The translations under genes were made by a program, and so were the position numbers. 64,000 nt of DNA from Guyparkeria sp016278265 (GTDB lineage: Bacteria; Pseudomonadota; Gammaproteobacteria; Halothiobacillales; Halothiobacillaceae), in the NCBI RefSeq assembly GCF_044582145.1, contig NZ_JBDODO010000005.1, one strand, 5' to 3'. Positions within the stretch are counted from its first letter, which is position 1. Each line of letters begins with the position of its first letter. This document shows, in pieces, positions 17,873 to 26,145 of the stretch. The notes beneath the pieces were generated by a model. It did not search any database. It had not been told where the DNA came from and saw only the letters and a program-made list of their open reading frames with translations.

Positions 17873-18978
17873 AATCGATCAGCGTGGGGACCGAAGCGGT
17901 GACGGGTGCCGCCGAACGCCCGGCCTTTGAATGGGTCGATGACGCCCCCTTGCCAAATACGCTTCGGCTGCCGGCCAAGGTCGAACGCATGCTCGTGCTC
18001 AATGACGTCTCCGAGGCCACGTTGTCTACGCCCGAGGTGGCCGACTGGTTGGCCGACCCCGATACCCGTGTCGCCGCCGGCGGCTCGAATGTCGTCTTTG
18101 CCACGCCCCGAATTCCCCAGGCCGTGATGATCGTCGCTTCCGGGTGGTCGGCGGAGCCTACGGCTGCCGGCGCGATCGAGTTGTCCGTTGAGGCGGGGTT
18201 GGGATTGGATGCGCTGGTGCGAGCCACTGCCGGGCGTGGCTGGTTCGGACTGGAGGCGCTTGCCGAAATACCCGGTACCGTCGGTGCGGCCCCGATGCAG
18301 AACGTTGGGGCGTATGGAACGGAAATCGCCGACCGGACGCGTTGGGTCGAGGTGTGGGATCGCCGGGAACGACGCATCGAACGATTTGCTCGTGACGCCT
18401 GTGACTTGTCCTATCGCAGTAGTCGTTTCAAGCGCGAACCGGGCCGCTGGCTGATCGTGAGGGTCGGGTTGCGCCTGTCGGCAACGCCACCGGCTGATTG
18501 GCCGCCGGTGGCCTATTCGGGATTGGACGAGGCCGTGGACGACTGGAGTGCGCGGACCGGTCGGGCGCGCTCGGCGATGTCGCCGGCGGAGTACGCGGAG
18601 GTGATCACCACGGTTCGCCTGGCCAAGTTGCCCGACTGGCGCGGTGGGTGGCCCGGTAGTGCCGGCAGTTTCTTTCACAATCCGGTCGTGGCGCCAGAAG
18701 CGGCCGCTCGCTTGTCGCGACGCTGGCCGGACATGCCCCGTTTCGATGTTCCGGGTGGGGTGAAGATCCCCGCCGGCTGGCTGATCGAAACGGCAGGCCT
18801 GAAGGGCCGCCGCGAGGGAGCGGTCGCCGTGTCATCACGGCATGCCCTGGTGCTCGAGCACCACGGCGGGGCGAGCGGCGCGGCATTTCTTCGTTTTGCC
18901 GAGTCGGTGCGTGACCGGGTGGAAGACGAGACGGGTATTCGTCTGATGGTCGAACCGGAGTGCGTCACCGGTCGGTAG
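17869..18978 (+). CDS. murB: UDP-N-acetylenolpyruvoylglucosamine reductase
   Basis: A 369-residue flavoenzyme reducing the enolpyruvyl group of UDP-GlcNAc to give UDP-MurNAc in peptidoglycan synthesis. FAD-binding signatures are visible (RVAAGGSNVVF, then EIPGTVGAAPMQNVGAYGTEI), and the catalytic serine region is GSAGSFFHNPVV, with PAGWLIE following. The length and single insertion pattern match type I MurB as in E. coli. It is translationally coupled to the GT9-like gene (ATGA overlap). A hairpin at 19153-19186 probably terminates it. Confidence 0.94.
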   Translation: MKSISVGTEAVTGAAERPAFEWVDDAPLPNTLRLPAKVERMLVLNDVSEATLSTPEVADWLADPDTRVAAGGSNVVFATPRIPQAVMIVASGWSAEPTAAGAIELSVEAGLGLDALVRATAGRGWFGLEALAEIPGTVGAAPMQNVGAYGTEIADRTRWVEVWDRRERRIERFARDACDLSYRSSRFKREPGRWLIVRVGLRLSATPPADWPPVAYSGLDEAVDDWSARTGRARSAMSPAEYAEVITTVRLAKLPDWRGGWPGSAGSFFHNPVVAPEAAARLSRRWPDMPRFDVPGGVKIPAGWLIETAGLKGRREGAVAVSSRHALVLEHHGGASGAAFLRFAESVRDRVEDETGIRLMVEPECVTGR

Positions 18979-19152
18979 CCGTTCCTCATGGTGTTGCCGA
19001 GCCCGAGGGTTGCAAGCCGGGTGACAAGGGGGTCGTGCCGCCGCCGAACCACCATTGAGAAGCCGGAAAAGCGCCTGGGCGGAGGCTATGAGTCCAAGGA
19101 CGGGCACGTCTGCGCGGAGTCGCTGTAAGACGGCGCCGACAGGTTCCGAATA

Positions 19153-19186
19153 CCACGACCCCGGAAGGTCTTCGGGGTTTTCGTGG
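19153..19186 (+). terminator. putative terminator after murB
   Basis: The hairpin ACCCCGGAAG-GT-CTTCGGGGT, with one bulge, is followed by TTTT. It ends next to the stop codon of the convergent acidic-protein gene. The outer CCACGA/TCGTGG could extend the stem. Confidence 0.6.
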
Positions 19187-20701
19187 CTACTCGTTGCCCT
19201 TGCCGTGTTTGCGGGCGATCTCGGCATCGAGGAGGGCATCGATGTCGTCCAGGTCGAATTCCTGGTCCTTGCCGTCGTCCTTGTCCTGTTCATCGTCCTT
19301 GGGGATCTCGACATCGTCGAGGTCGATCACGCCGTTCTCAGCCTCATCTTGCCGGTCCTCGCGCCTGTCATCCTGCTGGGCTTCGGTGGGCTCAGACGAT
19401 TCCGGCTCTGCGTCCGGACTCGCCGGCTCGACAGGCTCGTTGCTGTCGGCCTTCTCGTTCTCGCTGTCGGCGGACGAGGGGGGCGTCTTTTCCTGATTGA
19501 GCTCGACGTCACTCGACGGCTGGGCGACTTCCTCGGCCTCGCCGGTCGCACCCGTCTCGTCGGCTAGCGTGGCCTCGTCGCTCGAACCCTCGTCGGCGGT
19601 TTCGGTGTCGGTATTCCTGGGTTGGGCCTTGGCGGCCGACTCGATGAGTTGATCAAGATCGTCGGTATCCGCTGAGACGTCGTCCTGTTCTCCCGCGGCT
19701 TCGACGGCTTGCTCCTTGGCTTCGGAAACAGCCTCGGCAGTGGTCTGTTCCGTGGGCTGATCAACGGTCTCGGTGGGCGCGTCGGTGTCCACCCCGGCGG
19801 TCTCTGCCTCGGAAGGCGGGGCGACGGATGGTTGTTCCTCGCGCGCCTTCGATGTCGCTTCCATGGCGTCGGTCTTTTCGTTCGAAACGCCCTCTGCGGC
19901 CATGGCGGCGGCCATTTCGTCCTCGGCGGAAAGGGCGGGCTCTTCCTGGCCGGGCTCTTCGGCAGTCGATCCCCGACCCTCGTCGGCCGTGCCGGTTGAG
20001 TCGTCTTCGGCGTCGGTCGCGGTGGTGGATGCGACCAGGTCCTCCGTGAACACCTCGTCGGCGCGGCTCTTGGCCGTTTCACAATCCGCGCCCGCATCCA
20101 TCTCCTGGACCATGACGATGGCCTTGAGCACGGTGGCCACATGTGGCTCGTTGTTGTAATCGAATTTGCGTCCGTATTCACGAACCATGACGTTCACGGT
20201 CTCCAGGCTTTCGGCAAGTTGTTTGGCCTGTCGGTCACGTTGTTCGCGCAGTTCGTTGACGTTGTTTTCGAGTTCGTTGATCCGTGAGTCATCACCGTCG
20301 TTCTGTTCCGCCTGGGCGCGGGCGAGGGTCAATAGTTGGTCCAGGTCGGCCTGCCGCACCTGCAGAAAACGCCTCGCGACCGCTGCCAGTTCGTATCGCT
20401 TGGGCTCAAGCCAGGGCTCGACCATGGCCTCGACGGCATCGAGGCTGCGTTCGGCATAGGTCTCTCGCTGCTCGTCGTTGACCGTGAGTTCGGGCCAAAC
20501 GCGCTGGACTTGACGATCGAGCATCTCTTCGGAGGCACGCGTGATTGGATCGCGATCATCCAGCAGGCGTTCGGCGGCGTCCGTATGCCGTCGCTGTCCC
20601 CTCCAGAGCATGATGGCGAGGAGCAGTGAGATCACGATGAATCCCGCCAGTAATTCGGTGGCGATGATGGCCCAGTCTGAACTCAGGAAGTAATCGAGCA
20701 T
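19187..20701 (-). CDS. membrane-anchored acidic coiled-coil protein of unknown function
   Basis: A 504-residue protein I cannot assign to a family. One N-terminal TM helix (about 10-33) is followed by RGQRR, predicting a cytoplasmic body. Residues 40-190 are helical, with a coiled-coil stretch near 95-150 (INELENNVNELREQRDRQAKQLAESLETV). From about 200 to the end the chain is very rich in Asp, Glu, Ala, Ser and Thr and probably disordered. The short motifs DDLDQLI, VIDLDDVEIP and FDLDDIDALLDAEIA punctuate it. It lies 47 bp downstream of the VWA-domain gene on the same strand, so the two probably form one unit. Confidence 0.75.
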   Translation of the reverse strand: MLDYFLSSDWAIIATELLAGFIVISLLLAIMLWRGQRRHTDAAERLLDDRDPITRASEEMLDRQVQRVWPELTVNDEQRETYAERSLDAVEAMVEPWLEPKRYELAAVARRFLQVRQADLDQLLTLARAQAEQNDGDDSRINELENNVNELREQRDRQAKQLAESLETVNVMVREYGRKFDYNNEPHVATVLKAIVMVQEMDAGADCETAKSRADEVFTEDLVASTTATDAEDDSTGTADEGRGSTAEEPGQEEPALSAEDEMAAAMAAEGVSNEKTDAMEATSKAREEQPSVAPPSEAETAGVDTDAPTETVDQPTEQTTAEAVSEAKEQAVEAAGEQDDVSADTDDLDQLIESAAKAQPRNTDTETADEGSSDEATLADETGATGEAEEVAQPSSDVELNQEKTPPSSADSENEKADSNEPVEPASPDAEPESSEPTEAQQDDRREDRQDEAENGVIDLDDVEIPKDDEQDKDDGKDQEFDLDDIDALLDAEIARKHGKGNE

Positions 20702-20748
20702 GTGTCCGTGTTCCGTGATGTGGCGATTGTGCGTGATCGTCGGCGGGT

Positions 20749-22569
20749 TCAGTTCCGCGCGGCCTCAATCAATTGGCGACGTTGGCGGCGGGAAACCAGT
20801 CGCCAGATCCAGCCCAGCAGGGCGAGGAGCATCAGCCCACCGAGGCCGATGAGTGCCGCGATGAGGGGACTGTTCTCCGGGTTTGCTTCCGTGTTTTCGC
20901 TCGAATTGTCTTCCGGGGAAGGTTCGGTGGCTGGCGTGGCGACTGGTGGTGCCGGTGCCGGGATTGGTTGATCGAGTGGCAGGCTCACCTCGCGCCCGTC
21001 GTCGGTCTCACCGCTGATTGTCCCGGTAACCCGGCAGTCGCTGTTATCGGTGTGGGGCAGCTCAATGCGGTTGGTCGCCTCCAACAGCACGGCCTCGATG
21101 TCGGTTGACTGTCCCGTTTGGCAATCGATCTGTGCGACGAGTCGCGAAGCGCTAGGATCGAGTAGGGCCACGTCTTGTTCGATAATCAGGTAGGCGGGGG
21201 GACCCGCTGACCCGTCGTTATTAGCGGCGTCACTGGCTTGGCTGTCTCCGCGGGCCGCCAGGTGAGGGCGGACAACGCGGGCGGCCAAGGGTGGGTTACG
21301 GGCCAGCGCGACCTTCCTGCGTATCACCCGTTCAAAGGTTGGGCCGCTGGCGCGGCCTTCCAGGGTGTAGATACCCGAGTCGCCTTCGAGCCGCAATTGG
21401 AAATCGTACCGGCTGTCGCCGCCGAGCACGTCGGGGTTGGCCCCGATGTCGTTGAGCTCAAGCGACTCGATCACCGTTTCCTGAGGGTCGTTGACGTCGA
21501 TGTGTGCCTCGAGGTCCTTGGTCAGACGACGTTCCACGATCGGTTCGCCACGGTTGGTCAGTAGCAGCCCGCCCTCAATGGCCTCGCCGGGGAAGACCCG
21601 GCTGGGCAGTCCGGGCATGGCCAGCTTGAGGTCGGTGATCACCAGGGCGCGGTTGTCGGGGTCCTCGGCGGCAAGGATGCGCCAACTGCCGGCCGGCGGG
21701 TTGCTGATCGTGATCAGGTCGCGGCCGGCACTGTCATCCCAGCGCCAGTCGGCGAGTGCGCTCGCGATCTCAACGTCGATTTCCCCGCCGTCCGGGATCT
21801 GGATGCGGGTGGGCTCGGCGTCGGTTTCCCGGAAGACGACTAGTGTCAGCTCGCTGATGCTTTCATCGACGCGGAAACGGTTCTCGACCAGGGGCACCCC
21901 GGTACGGGGGGCGGTCGCTTCGAACAGGGCGAGGAACACGCGCTGCAGGTCCTCGTTGCTGCGCGCACTGAGCGCGAGTCCGCCGGTGCGCTCGGCGATT
22001 TCCGTGAGAATTGACTCGTCGGCGGCCTCGGAAAGCGCCACGGTATGCACCTGTACCTCCGCCGCGATCAGTGCTGGGATGACCACGTCGCGCAGCCGGG
22101 TCGTGGCCCGCTCGTTGACCGCTTCGTCAGGCGAGATGTCCACCTTGCCGTCGGACAACAGGATGATGTTGCGCTCGGTATCGGCGGACCAGTCACGGTT
22201 GGCGGCTTCAAGCGCCGCCGGGATATCGGTAAACGGTTCGTCCGATCGTATTTGTGCAGCCGCGGCGCGCATCGCCCTCTTGGTTTCCGGGGTGGCGAGT
22301 GAGGCGGGAAGAACCTCGCTTATGCGATTGCCGAACAGGTCGAGTCGGACGCGGCTTTCCTCGGGCACCAAGTCCCCGAGCAGACGCAGGGCCGGTTCGC
22401 GCAGGTTCTCCGGGTCGGTGTTCTTCATGCTGCCGGATACGTCGATCAGCACGTGGAGTTCAGGCTCGGACGCGGCTTGAGCCGGGTGGGTCAACAGGGT
22501 GGCAGCGAGCAAAAGCGTCGCGAAAGCCCCGACAAGTCGACGCGATGGCCGCGACGTCCGAACCGTCAT
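20749..22569 (-). CDS. VWA-domain protein with signal peptide and C-terminal TM helix
   Basis: A 606-residue envelope protein. A Sec signal peptide (about 1-33, ending AQAAS) precedes a von Willebrand A domain with an intact MIDAS, D43-V-S45-G-S47-M, and the later LLSDGKVD element. Beta-rich domains follow (about 230-530), then a Pro/Glu linker and a TM helix near 570-592 with a basic cytoplasmic tail (WRLVSRRQRRQ). This predicts a periplasmic domain that binds a partner through a metal ion. The start is the ATG at 22567-22569, where the signal peptide begins. It is divergent from ettA and upstream of the acidic coiled-coil gene. Confidence 0.82.
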   Translation of the reverse strand: MTVRTSRPSRRLVGAFATLLLAATLLTHPAQAASEPELHVLIDVSGSMKNTDPENLREPALRLLGDLVPEESRVRLDLFGNRISEVLPASLATPETKRAMRAAAAQIRSDEPFTDIPAALEAANRDWSADTERNIILLSDGKVDISPDEAVNERATTRLRDVVIPALIAAEVQVHTVALSEAADESILTEIAERTGGLALSARSNEDLQRVFLALFEATAPRTGVPLVENRFRVDESISELTLVVFRETDAEPTRIQIPDGGEIDVEIASALADWRWDDSAGRDLITISNPPAGSWRILAAEDPDNRALVITDLKLAMPGLPSRVFPGEAIEGGLLLTNRGEPIVERRLTKDLEAHIDVNDPQETVIESLELNDIGANPDVLGGDSRYDFQLRLEGDSGIYTLEGRASGPTFERVIRRKVALARNPPLAARVVRPHLAARGDSQASDAANNDGSAGPPAYLIIEQDVALLDPSASRLVAQIDCQTGQSTDIEAVLLEATNRIELPHTDNSDCRVTGTISGETDDGREVSLPLDQPIPAPAPPVATPATEPSPEDNSSENTEANPENSPLIAALIGLGGLMLLALLGWIWRLVSRRQRRQLIEAARN

Positions 22570-22657
22570 CAAAACCAACGTGTGCGGCCAGGTATCAAAA
22601 GTTGTCAGGTGGGGGGCATCAAGTCGCGGCACAGTGCTGGTATCCTTGTGATCAAAC

Positions 22658-22686
22658 GCGGTCACTATCTTGCGGGATAGTGCCGC
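22658..22686 (+). promoter_or_regulatory. hairpin in the ettA leader
   Basis: The stem GCGG-(T)-CACTATC pairs with GATAGTG-CCGC around a 6-nt loop, 37 bp before the ettA start. There is no T-run after it, so it is not a standard terminator; it is a leader structure or, in DNA, a protein-binding palindrome in the VWA/ettA divergent region. Confidence 0.5.
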
Positions 22687-22723
22687 TTCATTTCGTTTGC
22701 AACAACACAAAGTCTCGAAATCT

Positions 22724-24391
22724 ATGGCTCAGTACATCTTTACCATGAACGGCGTCGGCAAGGTCGTTCCGCCGAAAAAGCACATCCTCAAGGACATCAA
22801 TCTCAACTTCTTCCCCGGCGCCAAAATTGGCGTGCTCGGTTACAACGGTGCCGGCAAGTCGACCTTGCTGCGCATCATGGCCGGTGTCGATACCGACATC
22901 ATTGGCGAGGCGCGCCCGCAGCCGGGTACCAAGATCGGCTATCTCAAGCAGGAACCCGATCTCGACGGGGAAAAGGACGTGCGCGGCAACGTCATGGATG
23001 GTGTCGGCGAGATGGCCGAATTACTTGAGCGTTTCAACGCTGTTTCCGAGCAATTTGCCGACCCGGATGCCGATTTCGAGGCGTTGATGGAGGAACAGGG
23101 CAAGTTGCAGGACCAGATCGAGGCCGGTGGCGGCTGGGATCTCGACCGCAAACTCGAGGTGGCCGCGGACGCACTGCGTCTGCCGCCTTGGGATGCCGAC
23201 GTCAACCTGCTGTCCGGGGGCGAGCGCCGCCGAGTGGCCCTGTGTCGCCTGCTGCTGTCGAGCCCCGACATGCTGATCCTCGACGAGCCGACCAACCACC
23301 TGGACGCCGAATCCGTCGCCTGGCTGGAGCGCTTCCTGCAGGAATTCTCGGGCACCGTGGTCGCGGTCACGCACGATCGCTACTTCCTCGACAATGTCGC
23401 GGGCTGGATTCTGGAGCTCGATCGGGGCCAAGGCATTCCGTTCGAAGGCAACTACTCGCAGTGGCTAGAGACCAAGGAAAAGCGTCTCGAGCAGGAAGAG
23501 AAGACCGAGTCCGCTCACCAGAAGGCCATGAAACAGGAGCTCGAGTGGGTGCGTCAGAACCCGAAGGGGCGCCAGGCGAAATCCAAGGCGCGCATGAAGC
23601 GCTTCGAGGAGCTGCAGTCCGAGGAGTACCAGAAGCGCTCGGAGACCAACGAGATCTATATCCCGCCCGGCCCGCGCCTGGGTGACAAGGTGATCGAGGT
23701 CGAGGGGCTGACCAAGCGCTTTGGCGACCGCGAGCTTTACCAGGGGCTGGACTTCTCCGTGCCCAAGGGCGCGATCGTCGGCATCATCGGCCCGAACGGC
23801 GTGGGCAAGTCGACGCTGTTCCGCATGCTGATCGGCGAAGAGAAGCCGGACGGCGGCACGATCGAGATCGGCGAGAGCGTCGAGTTGGCCTATGTCTCCC
23901 AGTCCCGCGAGGACATGGAGGACACCAAGACTGTCTGGGAGGAAATCTCGGACGGTTACGATCACATCACGGTGGGCAAGTTCGAGATGCCTTCGCGCGC
24001 CTACCTGGGCCGCTTCAACTTCAAGGGTCAGGACCAGCAGAAGTTCATGAAGGATCTCTCGGGCGGTGAGCGCAACCGGGTGCATCTGGCCAAGTTGCTC
24101 AAGGCTGGCGGCAATGTGCTGCTGCTCGACGAGCCGACCAACGATCTCGACATCGAAACGCTGCGTGCGTTGGAAACCGCGCTGCTGGACTTCCCGGGCT
24201 CGGCGCTGGTCATCTCGCACGATCGTTGGTTCCTCGACCGTATCGCCACGCACATCCTCGCCTTCGAGGACGATGGCTCCGTGACGTTCTTCGAAGGGAA
24301 CTTCCAGGAATACGAGGCCGACCGGCACAAGCGTCTCGGTGATGCGGCCGACCAGCCCAAGCGTGTGAAGCACACCCGTCTGGCAGACTGA
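22724..24391 (+). CDS. ettA: energy-dependent translational throttle protein (ABC-F)
   Basis: A 555-residue soluble ABC-F ATPase, the same length as E. coli EttA, which binds the ribosomal E site and gates the first elongation steps according to the ADP/ATP ratio. There are two ABC domains: Walker A GYNGAGKST (39-47) and GPNGVGKST (about 356-364), two LSGGER signatures and two LLLDEPTN-type Walker B motifs. The arm insertion and linker rich in Glu and Lys lie between them. The ATG at 22724 opens MAQYIFTMNGVGKVVPP, the EttA N-terminus. A terminator-like hairpin follows at 24399-24432. Confidence 0.95.
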   Translation: MAQYIFTMNGVGKVVPPKKHILKDINLNFFPGAKIGVLGYNGAGKSTLLRIMAGVDTDIIGEARPQPGTKIGYLKQEPDLDGEKDVRGNVMDGVGEMAELLERFNAVSEQFADPDADFEALMEEQGKLQDQIEAGGGWDLDRKLEVAADALRLPPWDADVNLLSGGERRRVALCRLLLSSPDMLILDEPTNHLDAESVAWLERFLQEFSGTVVAVTHDRYFLDNVAGWILELDRGQGIPFEGNYSQWLETKEKRLEQEEKTESAHQKAMKQELEWVRQNPKGRQAKSKARMKRFEELQSEEYQKRSETNEIYIPPGPRLGDKVIEVEGLTKRFGDRELYQGLDFSVPKGAIVGIIGPNGVGKSTLFRMLIGEEKPDGGTIEIGESVELAYVSQSREDMEDTKTVWEEISDGYDHITVGKFEMPSRAYLGRFNFKGQDQQKFMKDLSGGERNRVHLAKLLKAGGNVLLLDEPTNDLDIETLRALETALLDFPGSALVISHDRWFLDRIATHILAFEDDGSVTFFEGNFQEYEADRHKRLGDAADQPKRVKHTRLAD

Positions 24392-24398
24392 TCGTGAT

Positions 24399-24432
24399 CG
24401 CCGGGCGCCCTTGAAGGGTGTGCGGCGCTTTT
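24399..24432 (+). terminator. putative terminator after ettA
   Basis: A 13-bp imperfect stem (CGCCG..CGCCCT with AGGGTG..CGGCG, some G-U pairs) is followed by CTTTT. It overlaps the leader of the following HDOD gene. Confidence 0.55.
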
Positions 24433-24447
24433 CAGGGAGAGGAAAAC

Positions 24448-25257
24448 GTGGCCAATCCGGCACTTGAACAGGCGATCATCAACAAGATTCGCGACAAGGG
24501 GATCTCCTTGCCCGTGCTGCCCGACGTGGCCCTGCGGGCCCGGCGGATCATCGATGATCCCAACAGTTCGGCGAGTGACCTGGTCGAGGTGATCTCGCAG
24601 GACCCGGCGATCGCTGCCCGACTGATCCAGGTGGCAAACAGCCCGCTGTATCGAGGGGCGCAGCACATCGACAACCTCAACCAGATCGTCTCGCGGTTGG
24701 GGATGCGCACGGTCAGCCAGTTGATCGTCTCGCTGTCGGCCAAGCAGCTGTTCACTGCCAAGACCCCGATGATCAAGCGCATCATGCGAGATCACTGGGC
24801 GTTTTCTACTCAGGTGGCGGCCCTGGCGAACCACATTGCCCGGCGGCACACGAAGCTCGACGCCGATCAGGCCCTACTGGCTGGCTTGTTGCATAGTGTC
24901 GGCGGCATCCCGGTGATCGTGGTTGCGGAGGAGATACCGAAGCTGCAGGATGCGCCGGCCGTGCTCAACGAACTGGTCGAGAGTCTGCAGTCACGGCTGG
25001 GTGGCAATATCGTCAAGGCTTGGGATTTTCCCGACATGTTCGCCGAGGTGATCGAGCACTGTGGTGATCTGGGCTATCAACACGACGGTGATCCGAACTA
25101 CAGTGATGTGGTGATCTGTGCCATTGCCCAGGCACACGGCATCAGTCGGACATCGGACGATCGTCCGATCATGGCGGCCGAGAAACTGGGCGTGGACCTT
25201 GAGTCCAGCATGATCGATGACGAGCTTGACGAGGCCATCCGCGCGTTAGGTGGATGA
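24448..25257 (+). CDS. HDOD-domain signalling protein
   Basis: A 269-residue protein made of one HDOD domain (about 15-225), an HD-like output module without the full metal-binding set that often acts in stress, motility or c-di-GMP-linked regulation. Conserved family features include LPVLPDVALRARRIIDDPNSSASDLVEVISQDPAIAARLIQVANSPLYR and the LLHSVGGIPVI region. No DNA-binding or receiver domain is fused. The GTG at 24448 is preferred because GGGAGAGG lies just upstream; a GTG at 24418 is possible. A terminator follows. Confidence 0.85.
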   Translation: MANPALEQAIINKIRDKGISLPVLPDVALRARRIIDDPNSSASDLVEVISQDPAIAARLIQVANSPLYRGAQHIDNLNQIVSRLGMRTVSQLIVSLSAKQLFTAKTPMIKRIMRDHWAFSTQVAALANHIARRHTKLDADQALLAGLLHSVGGIPVIVVAEEIPKLQDAPAVLNELVESLQSRLGGNIVKAWDFPDMFAEVIEHCGDLGYQHDGDPNYSDVVICAIAQAHGISRTSDDRPIMAAEKLGVDLESSMIDDELDEAIRALGG

Positions 25258-25283
25258 CAAGTTAAAAGGGAACCGATACCGCC

Positions 25284-25319
25284 AACCCCGGTCTTCGTGA
25301 AGGCCGGGGTTTTCTTTTC
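25284..25319 (+). terminator. terminator after the HDOD gene
   Basis: The stem AACCCCGGTCTT/AAGGCCGGGGTT with loop CGTG (one G-T pair) is followed by TTCTTTT. Confidence 0.85.
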
Positions 25320-25346
25320 CGGTCGGTTTTAAAGAGGGTAGTTGCG

Positions 25347-26129
25347 ATGCGTTTGCCGTTTACCATTTCTTTGCTGGGCCTGACGCTCGTGATTGCCGGT
25401 TGCGCGACGCATCCAGTCACGGGACGCAGCCAGCTGATGATCATGCCCGAGGATCAGGCCAATCAGATGGCCTACCAGGCCTATTCCCAGATGGCCAGAG
25501 AGAAGCCGACGTTGTCGGCGTCCGACCCGGCCAGTCAGCGGGTGCAACGCATCACGCAGCGCATCGTTCCGCAGGCGATTCGTGTTTACCCGCAGGCGGC
25601 GGGGTGGCAGTGGCAAAGTCTCGTGTTCCGCGATGACAGCATCAACGCCTTTGCGATGGCCGGCGGCAAGGTCGGTATCAACACCGGCATGCTCAACAAG
25701 CTGCGGCCCACCGATGACGAGTTGGCGCAGGTAATCGCCCACGAAATTGCCCACGCGCTGTCGGGGCACACGCGCGAGAAGATGTCGATGGCGATGACCC
25801 AGCAGATGGGGTTGTCGGTGGCCTCGGCCTTGGGTGGATTGGATAGTCAGACGGCAGCGATGGCACAGCAGGTTGCCACTGTGGCCATCGATCTGCCGTT
25901 TAGTCGGCGAATGGAACTCGAGGCCGACGAGGTCGGGTTGTTGCTGGCCGCCAGGGCCGGTTACGACCCGCACGCGGCCGTCAGCCTGTGGCGCAAGATG
26001 CAGGCAAACGGCGGTGGTGGCGGCCCGGAGTGGCTGAGCACCCACCCGGACAGCGGCAATCGCATCCAGGCGCTTGAGCGTGCCATACCGCGCATGATGC
26101 CCGAGTATCGACAGGCGACCGGGCGCTAG
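25347..26129 (+). CDS. M48-family metallopeptidase lipoprotein
   Basis: A 260-residue lipoprotein protease of the LoiP/YcaL/BepA-like group in the periplasm. The signal peptide ends in the lipobox LVIAGC, giving lipidated Cys19. The zinc motif is HEIAHALSGH (H-E-x-x-H) and the third ligand lies in ELEADEVG downstream. The family takes part in outer-membrane protein quality control. The Rho-independent terminator upstream makes it a separate transcription unit; AGAGGG provides the ribosome site. It lacks the TPR tail of BepA. Confidence 0.9.
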   Translation: MRLPFTISLLGLTLVIAGCATHPVTGRSQLMIMPEDQANQMAYQAYSQMAREKPTLSASDPASQRVQRITQRIVPQAIRVYPQAAGWQWQSLVFRDDSINAFAMAGGKVGINTGMLNKLRPTDDELAQVIAHEIAHALSGHTREKMSMAMTQQMGLSVASALGGLDSQTAAMAQQVATVAIDLPFSRRMELEADEVGLLLAARAGYDPHAAVSLWRKMQANGGGGGPEWLSTHPDSGNRIQALERAIPRMMPEYRQATGR

Positions 26130-26145
26130 CGCGAGCCGACCAGTT

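Noticed and set aside
19200..20460. Repetitive low-complexity DNA opposite the acidic protein, considered as a tandem repeat
   Set aside because: The repetition comes from Asp/Glu/Ala/Ser/Thr codons; no fixed repeat unit is seen.
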